DNA from: Odobenus rosmarus divergens | Taxonomy: Eukaryota; Chordata; Mammalia; Carnivora; Odobenidae | DNA: 64,000 nt | Direction: 5' to 3' | NCBI RefSeq assembly: GCF_000321225.1 | Contig: NW_004450467.1 | Coordinates: forward strand, 530,233 to 594,232 | Shown here: one piece after another, positions 54,801-64,000 of the stretch | Layout of the letters: the number at the start of each line of letters is the position of its first letter | How positions within the stretch are numbered: position 1 is the first letter of the stretch | Program-made: the position numbers and the translations under genes | The notes under the pieces: model-generated | Databases searched by the model: none | Seen by the model: only the letters and a program-made list of their open reading frames with translations | Told to the model about the DNA's origin: nothing

Positions 54801-57051
54801 TTATGTAAAATTATAAATATGCATGTGGATGTGTGTATATTATAGAGATAAAAAATGTCAAAATGTGTTGAATTTTCAGAATTCTGTTTAATTCTTGTAT
54901 CTTACAGAATCTGCTCTAGTGTTAGTTCACTGACTTTTTTCCTTCACCAGGATAATGTGAAGCAGAGGGCTGAATGTTTTTAAAAGGTGTCTCACTTAAG
55001 ATACTGCCATGCAAATTGGGCAGCCAATAAGTGAAAATTATTGATGAATGTGTTCAACAGGGTCTGATTGCATTTAAATTAAATTTCCCCAGACTATTTT
55101 GTATGTTTGAAGAGCAAACTTCTCATGAGCTTATCAGCATACAAATATTCCAGAAAGGCAAGTTGATTTTGCCCTCTAAATTTTTGTTCTTTTGGGGGAG
55201 TACAAACATTATCTGCTAACGTCATTCTAACCCCTTAATTACAAAACTGACATAAACATTTGTAATCCCAAATTATCAGCAGCATATCAATGTTGGCAGA
55301 GGCAAAATTAGGTTTGTGACTGTTTTGTGTGATGTGCATGATAAATATTAGCTTGTAAAGGTTATTGCTACGTTGAATAGCCAGAAGGTAAAATATTTAT
55401 TTATACTGTAGTTCTGGTAATAATTTAGGTGTTTTAGTTTACCAGGAATGCACATTTCTTTGAATAATGAAAGGACAAACAGCTCAATGTTTTTTTATTT
55501 GGAAGAAAGCTTAAAACTCATTGGCAATACTTGCTTTAAAGAAAATTGTATCTCCGCATTATTCTCATTTTGATGATAATTAAATATTTAAGTATACATT
55601 CAGAGTATAATTTGTGTAAGGATCACATCTAAATCAGATATAAGCAGAACAGAAATGCACTTGTTATTATAATTTTTTAAGAAATCAATTTTTTAGTTCT
55701 TTGTAAATTTCCGTTTACTGCTGACAGTCTGTGAACTTTAAGCAATACAGTTGACCTATAGGAAATCTTAGAAGGGAGGAATATTCATTGCTGCACATCA
55801 GAGGCATGATTCATGCACTCAGGGTTGCAACCTGCCTTCTAGAAGATGCTGTTTCCACAGCCAGGCCAGCCAGTGTGGAAGAGACTGGATACAGTTCAGT
55901 CTACACTGCCCCACTGTCCCTTGCACTGTGCACGCTCTGGAGACATTTTCATTTCTCATGGTTACCCTGGATTTGGCCACTTGTTCTACTTGATGGTCCA
56001 TCTGTGCTCTCTTGAGTCTACCTGAAGTGAAGGGTTGTAAGGGGAGGTGCTTCTGCTATTCTGAGTGTCCTTAACACTCTGGGGATGCCTTACCATTCCC
56101 TGGATCTGACTCACAGGCTTCCTCCGACCTTCTCAATAGGCAGCTACTGGCCTCCATCCCCATTTGGGACTGCTCAAGCAACTCCTTTGGCTCGTTCTTT
56201 TCTACCAGCCAAACACTGATGCCCCAGAACCAACTTACACCTGTGCTTATTCTGTAGGGCATGGGCTTTTAAGCTTTTCACCACTCCCTGATTTGGGCAC
56301 ATTGTACTAATATCCAGAACCTTGAAAAACAGAGCATTTGGTTTTTAAATTGTGTTCCTAGGTTTAGGTAAGGTACTGCCCCCCAAGCCTGCCCCTCATG
56401 TCTATTCTAGTTACGTCACAGGAGAAACAGAGGAGAATAAAGCCACTCTGTTTGGGGGCGGGGACAAAGAGACATGCCCTCTAGATTATCATTTGTCTCT
56501 TGGACATGATCACTACGTATCTGCCGTCGCTGGCTGGCATCCCTGTTGGGGTGAGGTCTTGGACTAGAGTCCTCAGAGGCTAGGTCTGTTCTAGTCATGC
56601 TTTTGGTTATGTCCTTACTCCTAGCTGCCTTACATGTTCATGCACAGTCATCAAAGCAGGGCGCCCTAGGAGGGGCATGTGAGAATACACACAGTGATAC
56701 TGATGGGATCTCGAGAGTGCCTTCTTTGCGGGGGATGGTGGACTGTCATGCTGAACTAGGAGAATGTGTCCTGTGTGGGACTGTCTACAGGACTATGGAG
56801 CCGGTCAGACAACAAAATACATGCTTACTTGCCAGGAGAATGGTATTTAAGGCCCCCTCATTACATCTTGGTTGTTTGTCAAGAATATAAGATCTTAATC
56901 TATCTGAAAAATATCTGAGTAGATAGCCTGAGGGGAAACTGATGTTAATTTTTCCCAAAGAGCCCAATTTTAGAAAATCATTTATTGACTGTTCATAGTC
57001 ATTTTCTCAGATTGGCCTTTGGAAAACACAGATTAGAACATTATCTGATTT

Positions 57052-57234
57052 TAAAGATTTTATTTATTTGAGAGAGAGAATGAGATAGAGAGAGAATGAG
57101 AGGGGGGAGGGTCAGAGGGAGAAGCAGACTCCCTGCCGAGCAGGGAGCCCGATGCGGGACTTGATCCCAGGACTCCAGGATCATGACCTGAGCCAAAGGC
57201 AGTCGCTTAACCAACTGAGCCACTCAGGCACCCC
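57052..57234 (-). repeat. CanSINE with target-site duplication
   Basis: Tail ttttaaagattttatttatt, inverted head gccactcaggcacccc. Perfect flanks gaacattatctgatttta at 57036-57053 and 57235-57252. Confidence 0.95.
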
Positions 57235-59250
57235 GAACATTATCTGATTTTAAACAAGCAACGTTTAGTCGTTTCTTGCCCTCTACTCCTACTTTATAAC
57301 ATGCAGATTAGGTGGTTCCTATCAAGGTAAGGTGAAATAGGCTCATATTTTTAGTAAGCCATTATTCCTGACTAGAACCTGTCTGGTCCAGAGCATGGCT
57401 GGAGGAAATGTCAAGCAAGCTTTCAGTGACTCAAGGCAGCCTGGCAACAAAGATGACATATCTGGAGACTCTAGTCTTACTACACATGGCTGTGGAAGCT
57501 CTGTACCAAGCTGCAGTACCATTATTCAGATTCTTAAATTTATATAGAAGTGGACACTGAAGGTCCAAGTCAGAGAGGGATGGCGAGGGCCCACTCTACT
57601 TGAGAGTGAGCACCTAGCCAGTACACTTGGCTTTTCTAGAGCTTTTTGCATAGGTGCTCTTCTTAATGACCCACCTCACATGGTGGAAGGTTAAGCTGAT
57701 TAAATTTACAGTATTCAAATTCCAATTCTGTATTATTTTATCCTGTAGTTAGATTAGCTAGCAGTTTGCCAAGGTTAATCTTTGAAAAATGAATTTTAGG
57801 GGCTGTTAATATTCCATCTATGAATGTGTCATTACTTATTAATCATTTTCTTATTGTCTCATTTTATTTTTTGCCAATACATAAATTTTTCTTTTTCAAT
57901 TGTTTCCTTAGGCTATGTCCTCATAAGTGGGTTTATTGGGTCAATGATGCAAACTCTTTCCGTTTTTTTCTATATTGCCAAATCACTTTTCCAAAACGTT
58001 GCCTCTACAGTCTTACCATTAGTGTTTGAGAATAATTAAATCAGCACATTCTCATCACTGTTAAATATTTTTTCATCCTTGCCATTTTGATAAGTAAAAA
58101 ACAATAACTTGTTTTAACTTGTATTTCTATTTCTAGGGTGAACACATATATATGCTTATTTGCCATTCGCATCTGTTCTTCTATTAATAAATCAATGTCT
58201 TGTGCCCATTTTTCCAATGGAGGTGTTAATGGTTTTCCTAATTATTTATAAGAGCCCTTTGTGCAATACACATGTTCACCTTTTCCATTTGTTCTGAGCT
58301 TTTTATCTTGTGTTTGGTTCTTTAACTTCTAATGACACTTTATAATCTCTGGAAGGTTTAAACGTTTATGCAGTCCAAAGTTAGGCCATCTCTTCTTTGT
58401 AATTCCTTTTATTACTTCTTATGTTTTATCCTTTCCTAAGCAGAGATTGTGTAGACTCAGTTCATATCATCTTGGTTGCTTTTGGTTTATTTCTTACAGT
58501 GAAATCATTAATGTATTTGGGAAATATTTGGGTATCTAGCCTGAAGTATGATTATCTTATTTCTTCTCTCCACATCAGAAAAATTTTAAGCATTATCCAT
58601 CTATTTCTTATTGTTTTCCTGTGTATCTTTTTGTGACAGGTTTTTATAGATACTAGGGTCAATTTTAGGGCTATCTTATTTTATTCGTCTGTGGTTGATT
58701 TTTATAACAGAGGCATATGGTTTTAATTATAGCTTTATATTATTCATTTTACTATCTAATATAGAAAGTCCTCCTTTGTAATTATTCTTTTTTTCTGAAA
58801 TTTACAAATTTAGGGAAATTTACAATTTAGGGACATCTTAAATTCTAAAGAAAATCTTGTAGAGATTTAATGCAGTTTTCTTTTTAAACCTAGAAATTAA
58901 TTTTAGAATACTTATGTTTACAATATCTTATGTTCCAATCCACAAACACAGTGTGTTATTACATTATCCACATCTTTTTTTTTGCCTCTTTGTGGTTTTC
59001 TTGCCAGTTTTATTTCAAGCTCCCCCACCTTTTTTTGGCTATTCCAATGAGCTCTTTTCCCATTATATACTTTTATAGGAAAGACTATCCACTTATCTAT
59101 CCACATATATATCCTTGCTGAATTCTATTATTAGTACCCATCATTTTGGTTCACTCCTTGCATTTTTAAGATCAAAATTCATGTTGTCTACTAAAACCCT
59201 TACAACTTCTCCATTTCAATAGTTATGTTTTTACGGACACTTCTGTTTGC

Positions 59251-59434
59251 CAGGGCGCCTGGGTGGCTCAGTCAGTCAAGCGTCTGCCTTTGGCTCAGGT
59301 CATGATCCCAGGATCCTGGGATGGAGCCCCGCATCGGGCTCCCTGCTCAGCGGGAAGCCTGCTTCTCCCTCTCCTACTCCCCCTGCTTGTGCTCACGCTT
59401 TCTCTCTCAAAAATAAATAAATAAAACCTTTAAT
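59251..59434 (+). repeat. CanSINE, first of a head-to-tail pair
   Basis: Complete copy from gggcgcctgggtggctcagt to its (AAAT)n tail. The only outer flanking repeat (acttctgtttgc) is at 59239-59250 on its left; the matching copy lies after the second SINE. Confidence 0.92.
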
Positions 59435-59643
59435 GGGACGCCTGGGTGGCTCAGTCGTTAAGTGTCTGCCTTCGGCTCAGGTCATGATCCCAGGGTCCTG
59501 GGATCGAGCCCCGTGTTGGGCTCCCTGCTCAGTGGGAAGTCTGCTTCTCCCTCTCCGACTCCCTCAGTTTGTGTTCCCTCTCTCTCTCTGTCAAATAAAT
59601 AAATAAATCCTTAAAAAAATAATAAAAAGTTAAAAAGAGAGAA
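59435..59643 (+). repeat. CanSINE, second of a head-to-tail pair
   Basis: Starts gggacgcctgggtggctcag directly in the A-rich tail of the first copy. The shared acttctgtttgc at 59644-59655 closes the pair. Confidence 0.92.
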
Positions 59644-60465
59644 ACTTCTGTTTGCTGTTTCATTACATCAGGTAGAAATTCCCAAATAATGTAAAAAAGT
59701 GTTGTTACTAGCATCCTTATCTTGATCCCACTTTCTAATGGAACTGCTTCCAGTGTTTTCAGTTAATAATGAGGTTAACAATTAGTTTAAGAAATATATT
59801 CTTCATTTCGTTAAAGTATCTCCTTCTGTTTTTAATTTACTAAGAGTTTTGCTTTTCATCAGGACCAGGTGTTATTTTATTGAAAACTGTTTCAGCGTTT
59901 ATCAAGATGACTTTTTTCTTTTGACCTTTTGATACTGTGTTCCATCAATATGTGCTATTTAGGGAGTCTTTTAATGTAATATTACACTTAATTAGTTAGT
60001 ACTGCACTTAGGAGTTTTACCTTTAAATCTCTGAGATTGATTCATAGCTTCCTTCCTTCCTTCCTTTCTAAAATGTTACTTGTCAGACTTTGATTTCAGG
60101 GTACATGACCTTCATAAAATAGGTAATTTTCTATATTACCCTTTTTTTTCTCAAACAGATTACATAATATGGGAATTATGTGTCTCATGAACTTTAAGTG
60201 TAATTGCCTAAAATACTGAGTTCTTGTCAACTTTTCTTTGACAGACATATCATCGTATTGACTAATTACTTTTCAGAAATTTATATTTCGGCCCCAAATT
60301 GTTTTTGTGAAATTGATTGCATTTATAGCACGATAAGATTTTACTCTTATCCACTACATTTGTTATGATGTTCTTATCTCTAATTTTTTGGTGGATTTTT
60401 TTTTAAGTAATTAGTCAGGAATATATGTTGTTGTTTTATTTTCAAATTATTATCAAATCATTTTC

Positions 60466-60677
60466 TTTTTTTAAAAAGGATTTTGTTTCTTTATTTGACA
60501 GAGAGAGAAAGAGGGAGAGAGCAAGCACACAAGCAGGCGAAGCAGCAGAGGGAGAGAGAGAGAGAAGCAGGCTCTCTGCTGAGCAGGGAGCCCAATGCGG
60601 GGCTCGATCCCAGGACCCCAGGATCATGACCTGAGCCGAACGCAGACGCTTAACCGATTGAGCCACCCAGGCACCCC
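60466..60677 (-). repeat. CanSINE with target-site duplication
   Basis: T-rich tail, a long gagagag middle, then gccacccaggcacccc. Flanks tattatcaaatcattttc (60448-60465) and tattatcaaattattttc (60678-60695) differ at one base. Confidence 0.94.
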
Positions 60678-61214
60678 TATTATCAAATTATTTTCAAATG
60701 AAGATATCTTAGCTTCATTTAGATATTTGGTGTATTTTTGCCTTATTGTAATTATTTCTTTTTTCTGTTTTTCTTGGAGTTGAATAGCCTTTAATTTCCT
60801 TTAAAAATTTCTCAACTTACATTCTTCAAAAATTTCTCAACTTACATTTTTTTTCCATTATTTTCTCTCAGTTAATAACGAAAGCATTTAATGATTTGAA
60901 TTTTCCTATGAATATAGGCCTGGCTGCATCCCATTCATAGTTTTTATATGTGGCTACTCTCACTTTTATTAATTCAAAATAATTTATAGCTCTAATTATG
61001 ATTTCTTTACTTCAACTATTAACTTATTGATTTTTAATTTACTGATTTGTATTTTTCAATTCTATCTCAACTGCATTATGATTAGAAAATGTAATCTGGT
61101 TTGATTATGATTTTGGGGAGTTTGTAGACTGGCCTAGTATATCTAGGTAGAAGAAACAAAAGAGGTTGAGGAAGGAAGAAAGACCAAGAGACAGGCAAAA
61201 GGCAAAGGAAAAGA

Positions 61215-61345
61215 TTAATAATATTCAACCTGTGGTGAGCACCAGGTGTTGTATGAAGTGTTGAATCACTATATTATACTCCTGAAACTAATATTACACT
61301 GTATTTAACTAACTGGAATTTAAATAAAAACTTAAAAAAAAAAGA
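61215..61345 (+). repeat. L1 3' end with poly(A)
   Basis: Text gtgagcaccaggtgttgtat, aatcactatattatactcct, ctaactggaatttaaataaa, then an A-run: a severely 5'-truncated carnivore L1. Confidence 0.8.
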
Positions 61346-61372
61346 ACGATTTTAAAAAAATACACCAGATAT

Positions 61373-61575
61373 GGGCGCCTGGGTGGCTCAGTTGGTTAAG
61401 CGACTGCCTTCGGCTCAGGTCATGATCCTGGAGTCCCGGGATCGAGTCCCACATCGGGCTCCCTGCTCGGCGGGGAGTCTGCTTCTCCCTCTGACCCTCT
61501 TCCCTCTCGTGCTCTCTATCTCTCATTCTCTCTCTCTCAAATAAATGGGTAAAATCTTTAAAAAAAAAAAAAAAA
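61373..61575 (+). repeat. Young CanSINE with target-site duplication
   Basis: Same subfamily as the 12687 copy (ctggagtcccgggatcgagt). 11-bp flanks acaccagatat at 61362-61372 and 61576-61586. Inserted just after the L1 tail. Confidence 0.94.
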
Positions 61576-61790
61576 ACACCAGATATTTGAAAAAAAGGTA
61601 TTTGTCTCTATAGGATATGAAATTATAAATATACATAAAATTACCATGTTGATTATACTATTGTATTAACTGTGCTATATAATTTCTCTTTCAATTGATC
61701 TCATGTAGCTAAGTAATATGCTGTAATATGTGAAGAAGAAATTCAGTTTCTAGTGCTGCTGCTATTATTGGTCTTTTTGTGTGCATTTTA

Positions 61791-61993
61791 TTTATTTATT
61801 TATTTATTTTTAGATTTTATTTATTTATTTGAGAGAGAGAGACAGAGATAGTGAGAGAGCACAAGTGGGGAAGAGAGGGAGAAGCAGGCTCCCCTCAGAG
61901 CAAGGAGCCTGATGCGGGACCCGAGCCCAGGACCCCGGGATCATGAGCTGAGCCGAAGGCAGACGCTTAACCGACTGAGCCACCCAGGTGCCC
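61791..61993 (-). repeat. CanSINE, left member of a minus-strand pair
   Basis: (TTTA)n tail, inverted head gccacccaggtgccc ending at 61993. The outer target repeat tttttgtgtgcatttta is at 61774-61790. Confidence 0.92.
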
Positions 61994-62175
61994 TATTTAT
62001 TTATTTTAAAGATTTTATTTATCTATTTATTTGTCAGAGAGAGAGAGAGCATGAGCAGGGGGAGCGGCAGGCAGAGGGAGAAGGAGAAGCCGGCTCCCTG
62101 ATGGAAGACTCGATCCCAGGACCCTGGGATCATGATCTGAGCTGAAGGCAGACTCTTAATTGACTGAGACTCCCC
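61994..62175 (-). repeat. CanSINE, right member of a minus-strand pair, with deleted middle and degraded head
   Basis: Begins with its own tatttatttattttaaagat tail. It lacks the gcagggagcccgatgcgggg stretch and ends with a degraded head (tgactgagactcccc). The outer repeat ttttgtatgcatttta at 62176-62191 matches the left one with one change. Confidence 0.9.
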
Positions 62176-63582
62176 TTTTGTATGCATTTTAATCAAAACT
62201 TTAATGGGAAGTTGGGCGGGGGTAGTCTATTGTTCCTTACTCTCCTGCTTTCATGTTAGCTCCATGTCCTCTGTAGTTTAGAGTAAATACAAAGTATAGA
62301 ATGGGGGGAAATAATTTGAGTGCAAAAAGTACAGCTGTTTCCATCAAAGGCTTCTGGGTCAAGTGTTTCGTCTGAACTAATTCAGTTAATTCATCAGAAA
62401 TCCATACTTCAGACTGTAAATTTATGTGAGATAAATTCCTTTCTATGATTAGTATTTGATATGTAATTAAATGATCCTCACTGAATTGTTAGATTGTAAA
62501 TAAAGTCATTTAATTTTATACACTGACTTTTTTTCTTAAGAGACTTGGAGAGTTAGTATTACTTCCTACGAAGAAAGAGGAATAGCAAATAAACTCAGGA
62601 AGATAAGCATTGGGTGGGAAGCAATCTAACTTCTGAAATCTCTTTACTTTTTACCCCAAATTAAAAAATAATTCTATAAAATATATAACCCAACGTTGTT
62701 TGAGCTACCTGGCTTTCACATGAATGTAAGCATGTTTACAGACACAGGTGGACATATATTCTTGGACAGTTTGCAAAATGCATGGCATTTTGCACAATGG
62801 CAAGGTGATGGGCAATCCTAACAAATAAAGCAGATCAAATCTGCATCATAATAACTGAAAGTATTAAGGGTTATTACATGTGTCTAAATGCCATAAAAAC
62901 TTAGAAATAAATGGAAAATTGTGATTTTTCCCCCCAACATTTACTCTCAAAGCAACCTAAAAGCATTTACATTATATCCACTGTATGTGTACATGGCAAG
63001 GGACGGCTTTGATCTAGTGTTGAATTTCCTGTTGATATTATGTAAATGAAGCATGAGAATTACAATAGCATCCTGATTTATTAACCTTGCAACAATTAAA
63101 AAAAATCACAGCCTGTTGGATCGTCACAGCTTCTTTGTAAAAGGAAAGAAAGAGAATATGCTTTTGTGTTCTCAGAATTTGTCCTGCAATTAATTTTTTT
63201 CTTCTCTTCACAATGGTCAAAACAAATTGCCAAGTGTACCATGATTAAGAAGAAACCCCCCCGCCACCAAACACCATGCAGGGAGAGATAATGCAACGTC
63301 ATTTTATACTTAGGAATACAACGGCATGTATTAAGATGTATGATCCAACGGCTATGCTCTAGGCATACATATCCTATGCTACATTTCTCTCAATAGAAAT
63401 GCAAGTGCAGTTAGCGCCTATCAGTTTCAATTTATTACAACTGTTATCAAAACAAAGATATAAAATAAGTAGTTCATGTACTTACCTTATTTTATTTTTA
63501 AACTTCATAACTAGCTGCTCAGTCTTCATTTGCACATTATTTTACATTGACACTTCTACACATTAAAAAATACATCACACAC

Positions 63583-64000
63583 TGGGGAGCAAGATGGCGG
63601 AGGAGTAGGAGACCTGGATTTCCTCTGGTCTCAGGAATTCAGCTGAATGGGAATCAAACCATTCTGAACACCTACGAACTCAACAGGTGATTGAAGAAGA
63701 GAGTAGCAACAACTCTCTGAACAGAGAAGCGACCACTTACTGGAAGGTAGGACGTGCGGAGAAGTGAATCCGAGGCGATATTCGGGAGAATAGACGGCGG
63801 GAAGGGGGCCTCCGTCGGCCGCTTCTGGAAAGTGCTAGAGCGGCGGAGCACAAAATCGGAACTTTTAGAAGTCGGCTCCGCTGAGGGACCTCGCTCCAGT
63901 GGCTAAGCGGGGGGTGGAACCCTCGCGGGACAGTGTTGGTCTCAGGACCCTCGGGGTCACAGAAAGACCGGGGGTGCCTGAGTGCGGCAGAGCTCCCAGG
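63583..64000 (+). mobile_element. Carnivore LINE-1, intact 5'UTR start (continues past the window)
   Basis: Starts ggggagcaagatggcggagg and follows the carnivore L1 5'UTR without visible breaks: ggtaggacgtgcggagaagt, ggcgatattcgggagaatag, ggcctccgtcggccgcttct, gggggtggaaccctcgcggg. A 5'UTR that begins at the promoter end means the copy is probably full length. A CAAGATGGCGG YY1-type site lies at 63590-63600, where L1 promoters carry it. It runs antisense to MYO3A. ORF1 and ORF2 are beyond the window. Confidence 0.9.

Larger units (their letters stand above)
57850..61140 (-). repeat. Old L1 (L1M class) interrupted by SINEs
   Basis: Long T-rich text resembling the antisense of an old L1: cttgtgcccatttttccaat, ataagagccctttgtgcaat, ggaccaggtgttattttatt, ctgagattgattcatagctt, gcatcccattcatagttttt. 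CanSINEs at 59251, 59435 and 60466 are inserted in it. No intact frame. Confidence 0.6.
53736..64000. other. MYO3A intron upstream of the 195-nt exon (part)
   Basis: More than 10 kb of intron running off the right edge, dominated by old L1 pieces (53860-54800 plus; 57850-61140 minus), seven or more CanSINEs and a new L1 start at 63583. 54900-57000 and 62200-63570 show no gene and no clear repeat. The large upstream tail exon of MYO3A was not found here. Confidence 0.7.

Noticed and set aside
55788..56890. Cluster of short frames on both strands
   Set aside because: All are under 100 codons, without family resemblance, and phase and splice tests for MYO3A fail.
63483..63570. Strong GTAAGT donor on the minus strand at about 63485, considered as another MYO3A exon
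   Set aside because: All three frames between the nearest plausible acceptor (TGTGTAG, about 63560) and this donor contain stops, and no MYO3A tail sequence is seen.
1..64000. CRISPR arrays, bacterial operons, riboswitches, phage or plasmid features
   Set aside because: The repeats are interspersed SINE and LINE copies or microsatellites, not regularly spaced direct repeats, and the two genes are spliced vertebrate genes.

Overview
This window is nuclear genomic DNA from a mammal, and more precisely a caniform carnivore. The evidence is at least eighteen copies or partial copies of the carnivore tRNA-Lys-derived SINE (CanSINE), a carnivore-type LINE-1 5' end at the right edge, and older mammal-wide repeats (L2, MIR, MER5A, MaLR LTRs). 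The SINE subfamilies look like those of bears, seals and mustelids rather than dog, but I cannot fix the species by eye.

Two genes are present, both on the minus strand, in the order of human 10p12 (MYO3A upstream, GAD2 downstream). From the left edge to 28195 lies the 5' part of GAD2 (glutamate decarboxylase 65 kDa): coding exons 1-8, read from 28195 down to 4961. Together they give 920 nt of uninterrupted coding sequence (residues 1-306 plus two bases), with GT-AG junctions and matching phases throughout. The catalytic-lysine half of the enzyme lies beyond the left edge. From 32941 rightwards lies the 3' end of MYO3A (myosin IIIA): the last five coding exons (195, 107, 41, 144 and 118 nt), encoding about 200 C-terminal tail residues up to a TAG stop at 32941. 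The kinase, motor and IQ regions lie beyond the right edge.

Between them, roughly 26.6-33.1 kb, is a CpG-rich domain. It covers GAD2 exons 1-3, the presumed GAD2 promoter and, unusually, the last coding exon and 3'UTR of MYO3A. The gap from the MYO3A poly(A) signal (32406-32411) to the GAD2 start codon is only about 4.2 kb.

All other DNA is intron or intergenic sequence filled with interspersed repeats. GAD2 introns hold SINEs, a minus-strand L1M, L2/MIR pieces, a MER5A and a MaLR-like LTR. MYO3A introns hold most of the SINEs, including nested pairs, several old L1 pieces, a dead L1 ORF2 fragment and the start of a probably full-length L1 at 63583. There is one 50-N assembly gap at 51618-51667, and its right edge carries 32 bases copied from 2.1 kb away.

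I saw no sign of a novel gene system. The most useful leads are structural: the gap-edge duplication, a 54-bp near-identical duplication flanking the penultimate MYO3A exon, the shared CpG island, a secondary CpG cluster in GAD2 intron 4, and a 24-T acceptor tract at GAD2 exon 8.
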